Notes: generated by a model not told the origin, from the letters alone. Counted from the first letter of the stretch, positions 27,954-37,119 are shown. The stretch is 64,000 nt of DNA from Ensifer adhaerens (GCA_900215285.1 OCMG01000004.1:3401582-3465581), one strand, 5' to 3'. Program-made: numbers and translations.

Positions 27954-28036
27954 CAGGTCCTCTCCTTATCCGGAATTCCGGTCTCGAGATAGCATAGGGC
28001 CGTGCCGCATACGAGCCTGTGAAATGTCGAAATCGG

Positions 28037-28064
28037 TGATGACAAATTTTGAAAAAGATCATAC
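28037..28064. promoter_or_regulatory. NikR operator candidate
   Basis: TGATGA-N16-TCATAC. The known NikR site is GTATGA-N16-TCATAC: the right half is exact, the left half keeps ATGA, and the spacing is exactly 16. It lies 56 bp before the nikMN start and 84 bp before nikR. Confidence 0.7.
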
Positions 28065-28120
28065 TTTTCGTTCATCACAACACGCAGGACCCAAACAGGG
28101 CTGCTTACGGAGACTGAACC

Positions 28121-29194
28121 ATGCACATCCCAGACGGATATCTTTCGCCCAGCACCTGCGCCGTGACCTTTGCGGCCGCAGCACCCTTCTGGTATGTCGC
28201 GTCGCGCAAGGTGGGGCGGATGCTCAACACGAAGGCAGTCCCGCTGATTTCGGTCGTTTCGGCCTTTTCCTTCACCGTCATGATGTTCAACCTGCCGCTT
28301 CCGGGCGGCACGACGGGTCATGCCGTTGGCATGGGGATTGCGGCGATCGTGCTCGGGCCCTGGGCGGCGATGCTGGCGATATCCATCGGTCTGCTGGTGC
28401 AGGCCATCTTCTTCGGCGACGGCGGGATCACGGCCTTCGGCGCGAATGCGCTCAACATGGCGATCGTCGGCTCGCTGGTCGCCTACGGTCTCTACAGACT
28501 GATCGCGGGCTCCTCGCCGCTGACGTCGGGACGACGCGTGGTGGCGGGCGCCATTGCCGGCTATGCGGCAATCAACGTGTCAGCGCTGCTGGCGGCCATC
28601 GAATTCGGCATCCAGCCCATGCTGTTCCACGACGCATCCGGGGCACCGCTCTATGCGCCCTACCCGCTTTCCATCGCCATCCCGGCGATGATGCTGGGCC
28701 ACCTGACCTTTGCCGGACTGGCCGAGCTTCTGATTACCGGCGGCCTCGTCGCCTATCTGCAGCGCTATGATGTGGACCTGCTCAAGGCCAGTGCGCCCGG
28801 CGTTGCCCGAGGCACGGCCGCGACGTGGAAAGCGACCCGCAAGCTCTGGGCGGGACTGGCCGCGCTGATGATCGCAAGCCCGCTGGGGCTGCTGGCCGCC
28901 GGCACGGCCTGGGGCGAATGGGGCGTCGAGGCCTTCCAGGATCCGCAGGCACGCGCGGAAATTGCCGCCGCCTCGCACAATATCGCACCGCCGGACGGCG
29001 TTCCGGCCGGGCTTGAAAGGCTTTCGAGCTTCTGGACTGCGCCCTTCCCCGACTATGCGCCCGCCTTCCTGCATAGCCACGCCTTCGGCTACATCCTCTC
29101 CGCACTTCTGGGCGGTGGCCTGATCATCCTCATCTTCCTGGCGCTTTCGGCGCTGGCAAACCGCGCGCGGCACGAGACGCCGGACGCGGTGTGA
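28121..29194 (+). CDS. nikM: Fused NikMN (CbiM-type S-component) of a nickel ECF transporter
   Basis: 357 residues starting MHIPDGYLSPSTCAVTF: His2 and the free N-terminus form the metal site. Seven or so helices (GGTTGHAVGMGIAAIVLGPW, GDGGITAFGANALNMAIVGS) are followed by a C-terminal NikN-like PDGLE-type part (PPDGVPAGLERLSSFWTAPF and a last helix). It binds Ni(II) from the periplasm and passes it through the NikQO module. The operon nikMN-nikQ-nikO is under probable NikR control. Confidence 0.93.
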   Translation: MHIPDGYLSPSTCAVTFAAAAPFWYVASRKVGRMLNTKAVPLISVVSAFSFTVMMFNLPLPGGTTGHAVGMGIAAIVLGPWAAMLAISIGLLVQAIFFGDGGITAFGANALNMAIVGSLVAYGLYRLIAGSSPLTSGRRVVAGAIAGYAAINVSALLAAIEFGIQPMLFHDASGAPLYAPYPLSIAIPAMMLGHLTFAGLAELLITGGLVAYLQRYDVDLLKASAPGVARGTAATWKATRKLWAGLAALMIASPLGLLAAGTAWGEWGVEAFQDPQARAEIAAASHNIAPPDGVPAGLERLSSFWTAPFPDYAPAFLHSHAFGYILSALLGGGLIILIFLALSALANRARHETPDAV

Positions 29195-30063
29195 TGGGGG
29201 ACGAAGGCACCTCGCTCTGGGCTGCCTCACGGCAAAAGTCCCACCGCAAACCACACCGCCGTCTCTTCCGCACGCCCTCCCATCTCCTCCATGCCCTCAC
29301 CCACGCCATGGAGGCCGAGGATCTGGCGAACCGGAACGGGCTTCTCCAGAGCCTCGATCCACGCGCCAAGCTTGCGGGCGCGCTGCTGCTCATCATTGCC
29401 GTGACCATGCTGCATTCGCTGGTCTGGCTCGGCCTTCTCTTCGCGCTCGCCGTCGTTCTGGCACTCGGCTCCCGCATCCCCCTCATGCGGCTTTTCAAGC
29501 AGGTCTGGCTCGGCGTGCTCGCCTTTACCGGCGCGATCGCGCTGCCCTCGCCCTTTCTCGTGACAGGCAAGGTGGTTGCAACCCTCCCCCTGCTGCATTG
29601 GACGATCAGCGAACAGGGATTGCGCAGCGCCGCCTTCCTGATCGGGCGGGCCGAAACCGCTGCGACATTCGCGGCGCTTCTCGTTCTCACCACAAGCTGG
29701 CCGCATGTGATGAAGGCGATGCGGTCGTTGGGCGTGCCGGTGGCGGTGGTGGCCGTGCTCGGCATGACGCATCGCTACATTTTCGTGCTGATGACGACGG
29801 CGACGCAGATGATGGAGGCGCGGCGCGCGCGGCAACTCGGACCGCTGAAACCCGCGGACCAGCGCCGGCTGATTTCCGCCAGCGCCGGCGTGCTGCTCAG
29901 CAAGACGCTCGCCATGGCCGGCGATGTCCACATGGCCATGATCGCGCGCGGTTATCGCGGCGAAGTGCGGCTGATCGACGACTTCCGGTTCCGCACCCGC
30001 GATGGCTTGGCGCTTCTCCTGGCGGCGCTCGTGCCTGCCGGCATTTTCTGGATGCAACGATGA
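29194..30063 (+). CDS. nikQ: ECF transporter T-component NikQ/CbiQ
   Basis: About 289 residues. An arginine-rich N-terminal stretch precedes the usual start region (LQSLDPRAKLAGALLLIIAV). The coupling motifs of T-components are present: MEARRARQLG and AMIARGYRGEV. The ATG at 29194 shares a base with the nikMN stop (TGATG); a GTG one codon earlier is possible, and an internal start near the MEAEDL segment would give the more usual ~255 residues. Confidence 0.9.
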   Translation: MGDEGTSLWAASRQKSHRKPHRRLFRTPSHLLHALTHAMEAEDLANRNGLLQSLDPRAKLAGALLLIIAVTMLHSLVWLGLLFALAVVLALGSRIPLMRLFKQVWLGVLAFTGAIALPSPFLVTGKVVATLPLLHWTISEQGLRSAAFLIGRAETAATFAALLVLTTSWPHVMKAMRSLGVPVAVVAVLGMTHRYIFVLMTTATQMMEARRARQLGPLKPADQRRLISASAGVLLSKTLAMAGDVHMAMIARGYRGEVRLIDDFRFRTRDGLALLLAALVPAGIFWMQR

Positions 30064-30881
30064 CCGAAACCGTCTTTTCCCTCGCAGACATCGATTACGA
30101 CTATCGCGACCAGCCGGCGCTCGCCGGACTGGGCCTGACGGTGACGTCCGGCGAACGCATTGCGCTGATCGGGCCTAACGGCTCCGGAAAATCGACCTTG
30201 CTACGGCTGCTGTCCGGCCTCGCCTTTGCCGCGCGCGGCGTGGCGCAGGCCTTTGGCGCGCCGCTCACCGAGGCGCGGTTTGAGGATGAGGATGCCCATT
30301 ACGCCTTCCGCCGCCGCGTCGGGCTGGTGTTCCAGAATCCCGATATCCAGCTGTTCAACCCGACCGTCTTCGATGAGATCGCCTTCGGCCCGCTCCAGCT
30401 TGGCTGGGACAAGGCCCGTATCCGGGCGGCCATCGAGGAACAGCTGGAGCGCTTCGAACTCGCACATCTGAAGGACCGCGCGCCGCATAGGCTGTCGGGT
30501 GGCGAGAAGAAGCGCGTGGCGCTGGCGAGCGTTCTGGTCACGGAACCGGACGTGCTGCTGCTGGATGAACCGACGGCCGCGCTCGATCCGCAAAGCCGCG
30601 ACAAGCTGGTGCATTTTCTCGCAGGCCATCTTGGGCAAGGCCGCACGGTGATCACCGCGACACATGACCTCGATATCCTCACCGCGATTGCCACCCGCGC
30701 CGTCGTCATGGCCGGCGGGCATGTGGTGGGCGATGGAGCCGTCACGGATATCCTGCAGGACACAGACCTGCTCCGCCGGGCACGCCTCACGCACGCCCAT
30801 ATCCACCATCACGCCAATGGCAGCCCGCATGCGCATCATCATGTGCATGCTCTGGATCGCGACGGGCATGTGCATGGGTGA
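30060..30881 (+). CDS. nikO: ECF transporter ATPase NikO/CbiO with His-rich tail
   Basis: 273 residues: Walker A GPNGSGKS, Q-loop VFQNPDIQLFNPTV (ECF type), signature LSGGEKKRVALAS, Walker B VLLLDEPTAALD and H-loop ATHD. The C-terminus carries about 25 residues rich in histidine (HAHIHHHANGSPHAHHH), likely to bind nickel in the cytoplasm as storage or sensor. It starts in an ATGA overlap with nikQ. Confidence 0.94.
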   Translation: MTETVFSLADIDYDYRDQPALAGLGLTVTSGERIALIGPNGSGKSTLLRLLSGLAFAARGVAQAFGAPLTEARFEDEDAHYAFRRRVGLVFQNPDIQLFNPTVFDEIAFGPLQLGWDKARIRAAIEEQLERFELAHLKDRAPHRLSGGEKKRVALASVLVTEPDVLLLDEPTAALDPQSRDKLVHFLAGHLGQGRTVITATHDLDILTAIATRAVVMAGGHVVGDGAVTDILQDTDLLRRARLTHAHIHHHANGSPHAHHHVHALDRDGHVHG

Positions 30882-30928
30882 ACGGGTCCAGACGGACCAT
30901 CAGCCGCGCTTCACAGACGCGCGAAATA

Positions 30929-31363
30929 TCAATGCGTCGGCGGACCGTACAGCGCCGACGTGCCGGGCGGGCCGACGAAGATGCCACAGGGCACGAAAAG
31001 GCCCGTCTTGGCTCGCGTGAAACCGGACTTGTTGACGAGTTTCCAGCCCTTGGGCGCGAGATAATGGGCGAAGTGGCCTATATCGGTGCCCCATACCCAT
31101 TTCCAGGGTCGATGTTCGGAATTGGGTGCAAAGGTGATATTGACGAGGATGCTGTTGCGGATGGAACTGCCGCTGGAGTCGTCCCTGCATTCGATTTTCA
31201 CCGGTATCAACCGCTTGGCGTTCATCTCACGGGACCGACCAGGCAAGTCCCGCGAATCAACCCAGCCCGTCGACTGCTGCTCGCCAGCGGCCATCCCTGT
31301 CACAGGCGGGAGCGATATCGAAGCAAAAACGAGCACGGCTTGAATGATGGAGGTTTTGCGCAT
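30929..31363 (-). CDS. Small secreted protein, unknown
   Basis: 144 residues with a signal peptide (MRKTSIIQAVLVFASISLPP) and a Trp/aromatic-rich mature part (WKWVWGTDIGHFAHYLAPKG). The two cysteines (KIECRD and VPCGIF) may form a disulfide. GGGAG lies before the ATG at 31363. I do not recognise the family. It is convergent with nikO and looks unrelated to nickel uptake. Confidence 0.7.
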   Translation of the reverse strand: MRKTSIIQAVLVFASISLPPVTGMAAGEQQSTGWVDSRDLPGRSREMNAKRLIPVKIECRDDSSGSSIRNSILVNITFAPNSEHRPWKWVWGTDIGHFAHYLAPKGWKLVNKSGFTRAKTGLFVPCGIFVGPPGTSALYGPPTH

Positions 31364-31498
31364 GCGAGCTCCCTGGGGCGGTTGCGGGCGAGGCCTTTCC
31401 CAAGCCGGAAAGCGAGAGATCGGCGGCACTTCTCAAGCTAACAGCCACGAGGCCTCCGCCGCAATCAGTGCGGGAAACCTGTCCGAAATTTAATCTTT

Positions 31499-31762
31499 GG
31501 CGCTACACCTTCCAGCAGGCTCAAGGATGAGCGCGCGAAGGCGATGATCGTTGCACGGCTGCTGCGGCTGGCGGAAGGCAATCCGGGCGATGTCGCGCCG
31601 GTTGGCGATGCCATCAGCGAGTTGCCCATCCATTACGGTCCCGGGTGCCAGAAAGGAGCGGTCGTCATCCTGCTCCTATGCGGTGGTGACAAGAGCTCGC
31701 AGACGAAAGACATCGCGACTGCCAAGGCCATCGCGAAACAGTGGAGTGACGAATTTGAGTGA
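31499..31762 (+). pseudogene. Degraded RelE/HigB-type toxin (addiction-module killer family)
   Basis: The recognisable part, LKDERAKAMIVARLLRLAEG...GDVAPVGDAISELPIHYGPG...VVILLLCGGDKSSQTKDIAT, belongs to the phage-derived addiction-module killer family, normally about 95-100 residues. Two lesions are visible. The N-terminal part (WRYTFQQ) is in another frame, broken near 31519, and has no start codon. The usual aromatic strand after HYGPG (typically YRVYF) is missing. An ATG at 31544 would give only 72 residues. It is probably inactive. Confidence 0.65.
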
Positions 31763-32045
31763 TAAGTTTCACGATTTCGACCCGGCCGATCTCCTGAAGA
31801 GCGACGAAGCGGTCGCTGTGTTTCTCTCCGAAGCGTTCGAAACCGGCAATGCCGGGCATATCGCAAATGCACTCGGCGTGGCAGCCCGGGCCAAGGGGAT
31901 GTCCAAGGTGGCGCGCGAGACGGGACTGGCGCGCGAGCAGCTCTACAAGTCGCTGAGCGAAAACGGCAATCCGACGCTGGCGACCACGCTTGCCGTCCTG
32001 AAGGCCATCGGCTTCGAGATCACGAGCAAGCAGACGGCCGCCTGA
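31755..32045 (+). CDS. Antitoxin of the addiction-module antidote family (HigA-like)
   Basis: About 96 residues: FDPADLLKSDEAVAVFLSEA, ALGVAARAKGMSKVARETGL, AREQLYKSLSENGNPTLATT. This is the HTH pattern of the partner of the addiction-module killer toxin. It has no ATG: I propose TTG at 31755 with GGAG 8 nt upstream (GTG at 31746 is the alternative). It overlaps the toxin remnant by 8 bp. The antitoxin looks intact although the toxin is not. Confidence 0.8.
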   Translation: MSDKFHDFDPADLLKSDEAVAVFLSEAFETGNAGHIANALGVAARAKGMSKVARETGLAREQLYKSLSENGNPTLATTLAVLKAIGFEITSKQTAA

Positions 32046-32053
32046 ATGTAAAA

Positions 32054-32075
32054 AGGGGCGCCCTTCGACGCCCCT
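32054..32075 (-). terminator. Terminator of the cysDN operon
   Basis: Stem AGGGGCG / CGCCCCT with an 8-nt loop; on the minus strand it is followed by TTTTTAC. It lies 28 nt beyond the cysN stop and may also stop the convergent antitoxin transcript. Confidence 0.8.
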
Positions 32076-32102
32076 CTTCGGTCACTCTTGGGAGTCAATT
32101 CT

Positions 32103-33578
32103 TCAGCTATCCAGTTCGCCCAGCAGCTCGGCCGCGCGGCCGGGATTGGTGCGGCGGATGTCGACTTCGTCACGGCGCTCGGACAACAGGCCGCTTGCCA
32201 GGATCTTGTCGGCGAGGTCGGCGGGGAGCGAGAGGATGACGCGCTCGGCCTCGTTGTTGAGGCCGCCGACGTCGCCGCGCTTGGCCGAAATCATGCCGCC
32301 GGCCACCGTGTTGTTGGTGTCCGGATCGATGAGGATGAAGGCGCCGGTCGTGCGGTTCAGCTCATAGGCGTCGAAGATCGCGGCTTCGTCGAAGGACAGA
32401 TGGACCTTGCCGATGGCGTTCATCGGCAGCGCGCCGTCGTGGCGGTTCCACTTGCCGGACTTGAGGTCGAGCAGGCTGGAGGGCTGCACGGTCACGCGCT
32501 GGCGGCGCGAGCCGGATTTCAGCCAGTAGCGCTTGCCGGGCTCGATGCCGCCGGGCTGGAGGGCAACCAGCTGGGCATCGAAGGCCAGACCAACCTGCGG
32601 CTGGGCGTCGATGGTGGCGATCATGTCGCCGCGCGCAACGTCGACCTGACGGTCGAGGACGAGCGTGATCGCGTCGCCAGCAACGGCCGCATTGCGGACG
32701 AGGTCGAAGGTGACGATCTGCTTGACGTTGGCGACCATGCCGGAGGGCAGGATGACGACGCTGTCGCCCGGCTTGACGGCGCCGCCGGCGACCGTGCCCT
32801 GATAGCCGCGGAAGCTTTCACCCGGACGCGAGACGCGCTGGACGGGAAGACGGAAGCCGACGGTCTGGGCGGAACGGACGGTTGCCAGTTCCAGCACCTC
32901 GACCAGCGTCGGGCCTTCATACCACGGCATGGAGGCCTTGCCGTCATAGACGACGTTTTCGCCCTTCAGCGCCGAAACCGGGATCGCGGTCACCTGCTTG
33001 ACGCCGAGCGAAAGCGCGATTTCCTTGAACTCGCGCGAAAGCTCGTCGAAGCGGGCCTTGTCGTAGTTGACGAGGTCGATCTTGTTGATCGCCAGCACGA
33101 ACTGCTTGATGCCCATCAGGGTCGCGATGGTAGCATGGCGGCGGGTCTGCTCGAGAATGCCGGCGCGGGCATCGACCAGCAGGACGGCGAGATCGGCGGT
33201 CGAAGCGCCGGTTGCCATGTTGCGCGTGTACTGTTCGTGGCCGGGCGTGTCGGCGACGATGAAGGAGCGCTTGTCGGTGGCGAAATAGCGATAGGCCACG
33301 TCGATGGTGATGCCCTGCTCGCGCTCGGCCTGGAGGCCGTCGAGCAGCAGCGCGAAGTCGGGCAGGCCAAGATCGTTCTGCTTGCCGCTATCGCGGTTCA
33401 GCGCGGCGGCCTGGTCTTCCTTGACGGCCTTGGTGTCCCAGAGGAGACGACCGATCAGGGTGGACTTGCCGTCATCGACGGAGCCGCAGGTGATGAGGCG
33501 GAGCGGACGCGTGTCGCGAAGGGCGGGTGCTGCTTCTGCGGCGGGGGCGATAACGGCGGCGGTTGCTGTAGCAGTCAT
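32103..33578 (-). CDS. cysN: Sulfate adenylyltransferase subunit 1 (GTPase)
   Basis: 491 residues, EF-Tu-like GTPase: GSVDDGKSTLIGRLLWDT (G1), DTPGHEQYTRNMATGASTAD (G3), NKIDLV (G4). It activates CysD for APS synthesis from sulfate and ATP. There is no APS-kinase domain at the C-terminus, so this is plain CysN and not a NodQ/CysNC fusion. I chose the ATG at 33578, one base after the cysD stop; an upstream frame extension reads through cysD. Confidence 0.95.
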   Translation of the reverse strand: MTATATAAVIAPAAEAAPALRDTRPLRLITCGSVDDGKSTLIGRLLWDTKAVKEDQAAALNRDSGKQNDLGLPDFALLLDGLQAEREQGITIDVAYRYFATDKRSFIVADTPGHEQYTRNMATGASTADLAVLLVDARAGILEQTRRHATIATLMGIKQFVLAINKIDLVNYDKARFDELSREFKEIALSLGVKQVTAIPVSALKGENVVYDGKASMPWYEGPTLVEVLELATVRSAQTVGFRLPVQRVSRPGESFRGYQGTVAGGAVKPGDSVVILPSGMVANVKQIVTFDLVRNAAVAGDAITLVLDRQVDVARGDMIATIDAQPQVGLAFDAQLVALQPGGIEPGKRYWLKSGSRRQRVTVQPSSLLDLKSGKWNRHDGALPMNAIGKVHLSFDEAAIFDAYELNRTTGAFILIDPDTNNTVAGGMISAKRGDVGGLNNEAERVILSLPADLADKILASGLLSERRDEVDIRRTNPGRAAELLGELDS

Positions 33579-33579
33579 A

Positions 33580-34530
33580 TCAGAAATATCCTTCGCGCTT
33601 CTTCTTCTCCATCGAACCGGCCTGGTCGCGGTCGATGGCGCGGCCCTGGCGTTCGGAGACGGTGGCGATTTCGAGTTCGGCAATCACGTCGTCGAGCGTG
33701 GTGGCATGGCTCCTGATGGCACCGGTCAGCGGCCAGCAGCCGAGGGTCCGGAAGCGGATGTAGTCTTCCTGTACCTGCTCGCCCGGCAGCGCCTCGAAGC
33801 GCTTGTCCTCGGCCCACATGAGCATGCCGTCGCGTTCGACGAACTTGCGCTTGGCGGCGTAGTAGAGCGGCGGCAGCGGGATGTTTTCCGCCTGGATGTA
33901 GCGCCAGATGTCGACTTCGGTCCAGTTGGACAGCGGGAAGGCGCGCACGCTTTCGCCGCGGCGGATCATGCCGTTATAAACGTTCCAAAGTTCCGGACGC
34001 TGGTTGCGCGGGTCCCACTTGTGGTCGGGCGTGCGGAAGGAGTAGATGCGCTCCTTGGCGCGGCTTGCCTCCTCGTCGCGGCGCGCGCCGCCGAAGGCCG
34101 CGTCATACTGGCCGGCGTCGAGCGCCTGGCGCAGCGCTTCCGTCTTCATGATGTCAGTGTGCAACGCCGAACCATGCGTGAAGGGCGAGATGTTTTCCTT
34201 GGCACCGCGCGGATTGGTGTGGACCACCAGATCGAGATCGAAGCGCTTGGCCATCTCGTCGCGGAAGGCGATCATCTCGGGGAACTTCCAGCCGGTGTCG
34301 ATGTGCAGCAGCGGGAACGGGATGCGGCCGGGATAGAAAGCTTTGCGCGCCAGATGCAGCAGGACGGACGAATCCTTGCCGATCGAATAGAGCATGACCG
34401 GGCGCTCGAACTCGGCGGCCACTTCACGGAAGATGTGGATCGCCTCGTTTTCCAGCGCCTTCAGATGCGGATCGAGCGGCGGCTTGGCCTGCTTGTCCTG
34501 GGTATGGGCGTCGAATTCGGAAATGTGCAT
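33580..34530 (-). CDS. cysD: Sulfate adenylyltransferase subunit 2
   Basis: 316 residues: PP-loop [34 protein letters not shown], and [20 protein letters not shown]. It forms ATP sulfurylase with CysN. The gene is followed 1 bp later by cysN and preceded by cysH with a repeat pair between them. Confidence 0.96.
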   Translation of the reverse strand: MHISEFDAHTQDKQAKPPLDPHLKALENEAIHIFREVAAEFERPVMLYSIGKDSSVLLHLARKAFYPGRIPFPLLHIDTGWKFPEMIAFRDEMAKRFDLDLVVHTNPRGAKENISPFTHGSALHTDIMKTEALRQALDAGQYDAAFGGARRDEEASRAKERIYSFRTPDHKWDPRNQRPELWNVYNGMIRRGESVRAFPLSNWTEVDIWRYIQAENIPLPPLYYAAKRKFVERDGMLMWAEDKRFEALPGEQVQEDYIRFRTLGCWPLTGAIRSHATTLDDVIAELEIATVSERQGRAIDRDQAGSMEKKKREGYF

Positions 34531-34588
34531 TTTGTCTTTCCTTGTGGGCGGTTGCCCGTCATTCGTTCAATTCGTTGCGCGAGGAAGA

Positions 34589-34690
34589 AGACCCCCTCTG
34601 GCTGCCGCCATCTCCCCCACAAGGGGGGAGACGAAAATGGCTCGACGGTCACTCCCCCTCCCCCTTGTGGGGAGGGTTGGGGAGGGGTCT
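34589..34690. repeat. Pair of mosaic palindromic elements between cysH and cysD
   Basis: Unit B reversed at 34589-34633 (CTCTGGCTGCCGCCATCTCC...) and unit A reversed at 34650-34690 (CTCCCCCTCCCCCTTGTGGG...). They are the same units as at 5684-5914 and 35672-35780. They can form strong stem-loops within the presumed cysHDN transcript. Confidence 0.72.
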
Positions 34691-34695
34691 TTATT

Positions 34696-35460
34696 TCATG
34701 CTCCGGCCGTCTGCTCGGGAAGCGCGGACGCCTCCGGCACATGCAGGCCGCATTCGCGCTTCTCGTCGTTTTCCCACCACCAGCGGCCGGCGCGCTCCGG
34801 TTCGCCGGGGCGGATGGCGCGGGTGCAGGGCTCGCAGCCGATCGAGGGATAGCCCTTGTCGTGCAGCGGGTTATAGGGGATTGCATCCGCCTTCACATGG
34901 GCGCGGATCTGATCGATGTCCCAGTCGGCCAGCGGGTTGATCTTGATGAGGCCGCGCTCGGCGTCGAACTCGGCGAACGGGGTCGTTGCGCGATTGCCGG
35001 ACTGGCCACGGCGCAGGCCGGTGATCCAGAAGGATGCGCCTTCCAGCGCACGCGCCAGCGGCTTCAGCTTGCGCACACCGCAGCAGGCGTGACGGGCCTC
35101 CACGCTTTCGTAAAAGCCGTACTTGCCATACTGCGCGACATAGGCTTCCACGTCGGCCTCTTCCGGATGGAAGCGGCGGATTTCGATCCCATAACGTTCT
35201 TCGGTTTCGCCTATCAGATCGACGGTTTCCTTGAAGAGCATGCCGGTCTCAAGCGTCGCCACGTCGATCTGAGGACAGTGCGTGCCGATGGCGGCGGTGA
35301 TCACCTGGTCCTCGATGCCGAGCGAGGTCGTGAAGACGGCGCGACCGCCCAGCGATGCGACGAGCTTCAGCCGTCCCGCGAGATCGAGCTTGGCGAGTTC
35401 GGCATCGAGCGATGATGCGGTTTCGACGCCGGGTGTGCTGCCGGAGATATTCAAGGTCAT
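34696..35460 (-). CDS. cysH: Phosphoadenylyl/adenylyl-sulfate reductase
   Basis: 254 residues: TTSLGIEDQVITAAIG, TLETGMLFKETVDLI, HACCGVRKLKPLARAL and GCEPCTRAIRPGEPERAGRW, then the catalytic ECGLH near the C-terminus. The two cysteine pairs are the 4Fe-4S ligands of the bacterial assimilatory APS-type enzyme, so APS rather than PAPS is the likely substrate. It makes sulfite from the product of CysDN. Confidence 0.94.
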   Translation of the reverse strand: MTLNISGSTPGVETASSLDAELAKLDLAGRLKLVASLGGRAVFTTSLGIEDQVITAAIGTHCPQIDVATLETGMLFKETVDLIGETEERYGIEIRRFHPEEADVEAYVAQYGKYGFYESVEARHACCGVRKLKPLARALEGASFWITGLRRGQSGNRATTPFAEFDAERGLIKINPLADWDIDQIRAHVKADAIPYNPLHDKGYPSIGCEPCTRAIRPGEPERAGRWWWENDEKRECGLHVPEASALPEQTAGA

Positions 35461-35671
35461 TGCGATGTCCCGAGGGGTGTTGCGATGTTGGGTTCAATAT
35501 CGCAGCCGCAGAGGCGGAAAAACAGGAACAGGGATTTAAAGCGGCATCGGAACGGAAGAAATATCTCTCCGGAAAGCCGGTTTGGCGAAAAACATCCCCA
35601 AAGTGAGCTTCTGAATGTCCACTTTATCTGTAGATATTTAATCTTGAATTAGAAAAGAATTTGCAAGGGGG

Positions 35672-35780
35672 GTGCCTCTATCCGTCTCCCCTTGTGGGGG
35701 AGATGGCGGCAGCCAGAGGGGGAATTTCCAGCCCTGAGCAAGCGGATAGAAAGACCCCTCCCCACAAGGGGGAGGGAGAG
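35672..35780. repeat. Mosaic palindromic elements (unit B then unit A) in the cysH/esterase gap
   Basis: Unit B at 35672-35723 is nearly identical to 5861-5914, and unit A at 35752-35780 to 5684-5722. The 333-bp gap 35461-35793 also holds an AT-rich stretch (35560-35665) that presumably carries the cysH promoter. The esterase gene ends just past the repeat. Confidence 0.72.
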
Positions 35781-35793
35781 TGACCGCCTGCCC

Positions 35794-37119
35794 TCAATCG
35801 GTGAATTCGATATACGTCACGGCATCCTTCAGCGCCGGGTCGGTGCGACCCACGATGGTCTCGCCATTGAAGACCGCCGTCACGCTTTCCGGCTTGTCGC
35901 CGGCCACCGGCACATTGGCACTGGCCACATGCGGCACCGGATCGTTGGGGTCGATGCCCGGCAGCACGAGGCCATTGGCGGTCGCCTGGTCGTCTGGGCC
36001 GAAATAGCCGCGCGGGCGCTTTACGAAGACGAAATTGCCCTGGGCGGGCGCCGGCTGCAGGCGCAAGTCCATGTAACGGAAAGAGCGCGGCAGCAGGCCC
36101 CGGAAATAGCGGGTTTCCGGATAGCCTTCCGCCTTGATGTCGAATTCATAGGTCTGGCTGGGCCGGGCGTGGAAATCACCCCAGACGCCATCAGCGCCGA
36201 CTGTCTTTTCATAGACGGGCGGACCGAAGCGTTCTCCCGTCTTGGGATCTGTCGCGTAGATGGCAAGCTTCGCGCCCGGCACCGGCAGATTGGTCGGCGC
36301 GCCGTTTTCATAGCCGGTGATCATGCCGGACAAAACCGGGTTTTCTTCCGCCACGATCGCATGGGTGCCGGCCTTCTCGCCGGTGATCGCCTCATAGATG
36401 ATCTCGAAGGCGAGCTTCGAATAGGCCGATTCACGGTGATCCGCGCCGGGAATGACGCGATTGTCCGCGCCTTTCAGTTCCTGTGACTCGTAATTGATGC
36501 CGGTCGACTTGCCGGCCATGCCGATATACTTGCCGTCCGGCTGCGTATAGAGGTCGAACTTGTCGGAACGGATGACGGTCACGGGTATACCCGGCGGCAA
36601 TTCCGGCTCCTGCGCCAGCCCCTTCAGGAAGGGTCCGGCGCCGTTGAACTCGGAGCCGAGCGCGCCATTGGGGTTTACATAGACGCCGTGGTGAACGCAG
36701 CCGCCCAGCACCATTCGTTCGACCTTGGCCGCGCCGCCGAAGTTCTTCACATAGTTGCGCGCCGTCTGGCAGCCGCGCGAATTGGCGACCAGAACGACCT
36801 TGTCCGCGCCCGTAACCTTCAAGGCCTGATCGACTTCGGCCGCGACAGCTTGGGCGGCATCCGTTGTGGAGGAGCGGTTCACCTCCTGCGCGTTGTCGTC
36901 GGCGCGGGCGCTGGGATGCGGGATATCGACCGCAAACAAATGATCCTGCGGATAACCGTTGCTCTCGAAACGCCAGAATTGCGTCATCCACAGCGCTGCC
37001 GTGTCACCATTGCCATGGATGAAGACGACCGGCGGAACCTTGGTGTCGGCGGCATATGCTGCGGTCATGGCGGTCATGGAGACGAGGGATGCAAGGACAA
37101 GACGCGAGAGCTTCGACAT
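35794..37119 (-). CDS. Secreted alpha/beta-hydrolase (lipase/esterase) with C-terminal beta domain
   Basis: 441 residues: signal peptide MSKLSRLVLASLVSMTAMTAAYA, then VVFIHGNGDTAALWMTQFWR (oxyanion-hole HG) and the nucleophile elbow VANSRGCQTARNYV with Ser in the NSRG context. Asp and His candidates are in VTVIRSDKFDLYTQPDG and IPGADHRES. The last ~170 residues form a separate beta-rich domain (GMITGYENGAPTNLPVPGAK). GGAAG lies before the ATG. The natural ester substrate is unknown; a short-chain polyester or lipid is possible. Confidence 0.82.
   Translation of the reverse strand: MSKLSRLVLASLVSMTAMTAAYAADTKVPPVVFIHGNGDTAALWMTQFWRFESNGYPQDHLFAVDIPHPSARADDNAQEVNRSSTTDAAQAVAAEVDQALKVTGADKVVLVANSRGCQTARNYVKNFGGAAKVERMVLGGCVHHGVYVNPNGALGSEFNGAGPFLKGLAQEPELPPGIPVTVIRSDKFDLYTQPDGKYIGMAGKSTGINYESQELKGADNRVIPGADHRESAYSKLAFEIIYEAITGEKAGTHAIVAEENPVLSGMITGYENGAPTNLPVPGAKLAIYATDPKTGERFGPPVYEKTVGADGVWGDFHARPSQTYEFDIKAEGYPETRYFRGLLPRSFRYMDLRLQPAPAQGNFVFVKRPRGYFGPDDQATANGLVLPGIDPNDPVPHVASANVPVAGDKPESVTAVFNGETIVGRTDPALKDAVTYIEFTD

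Noticed and set aside
32088..33716. 542-codon plus-strand frame opposite cysN
   Set aside because: Antisense shadow; cysN on the minus strand has every GTPase motif.
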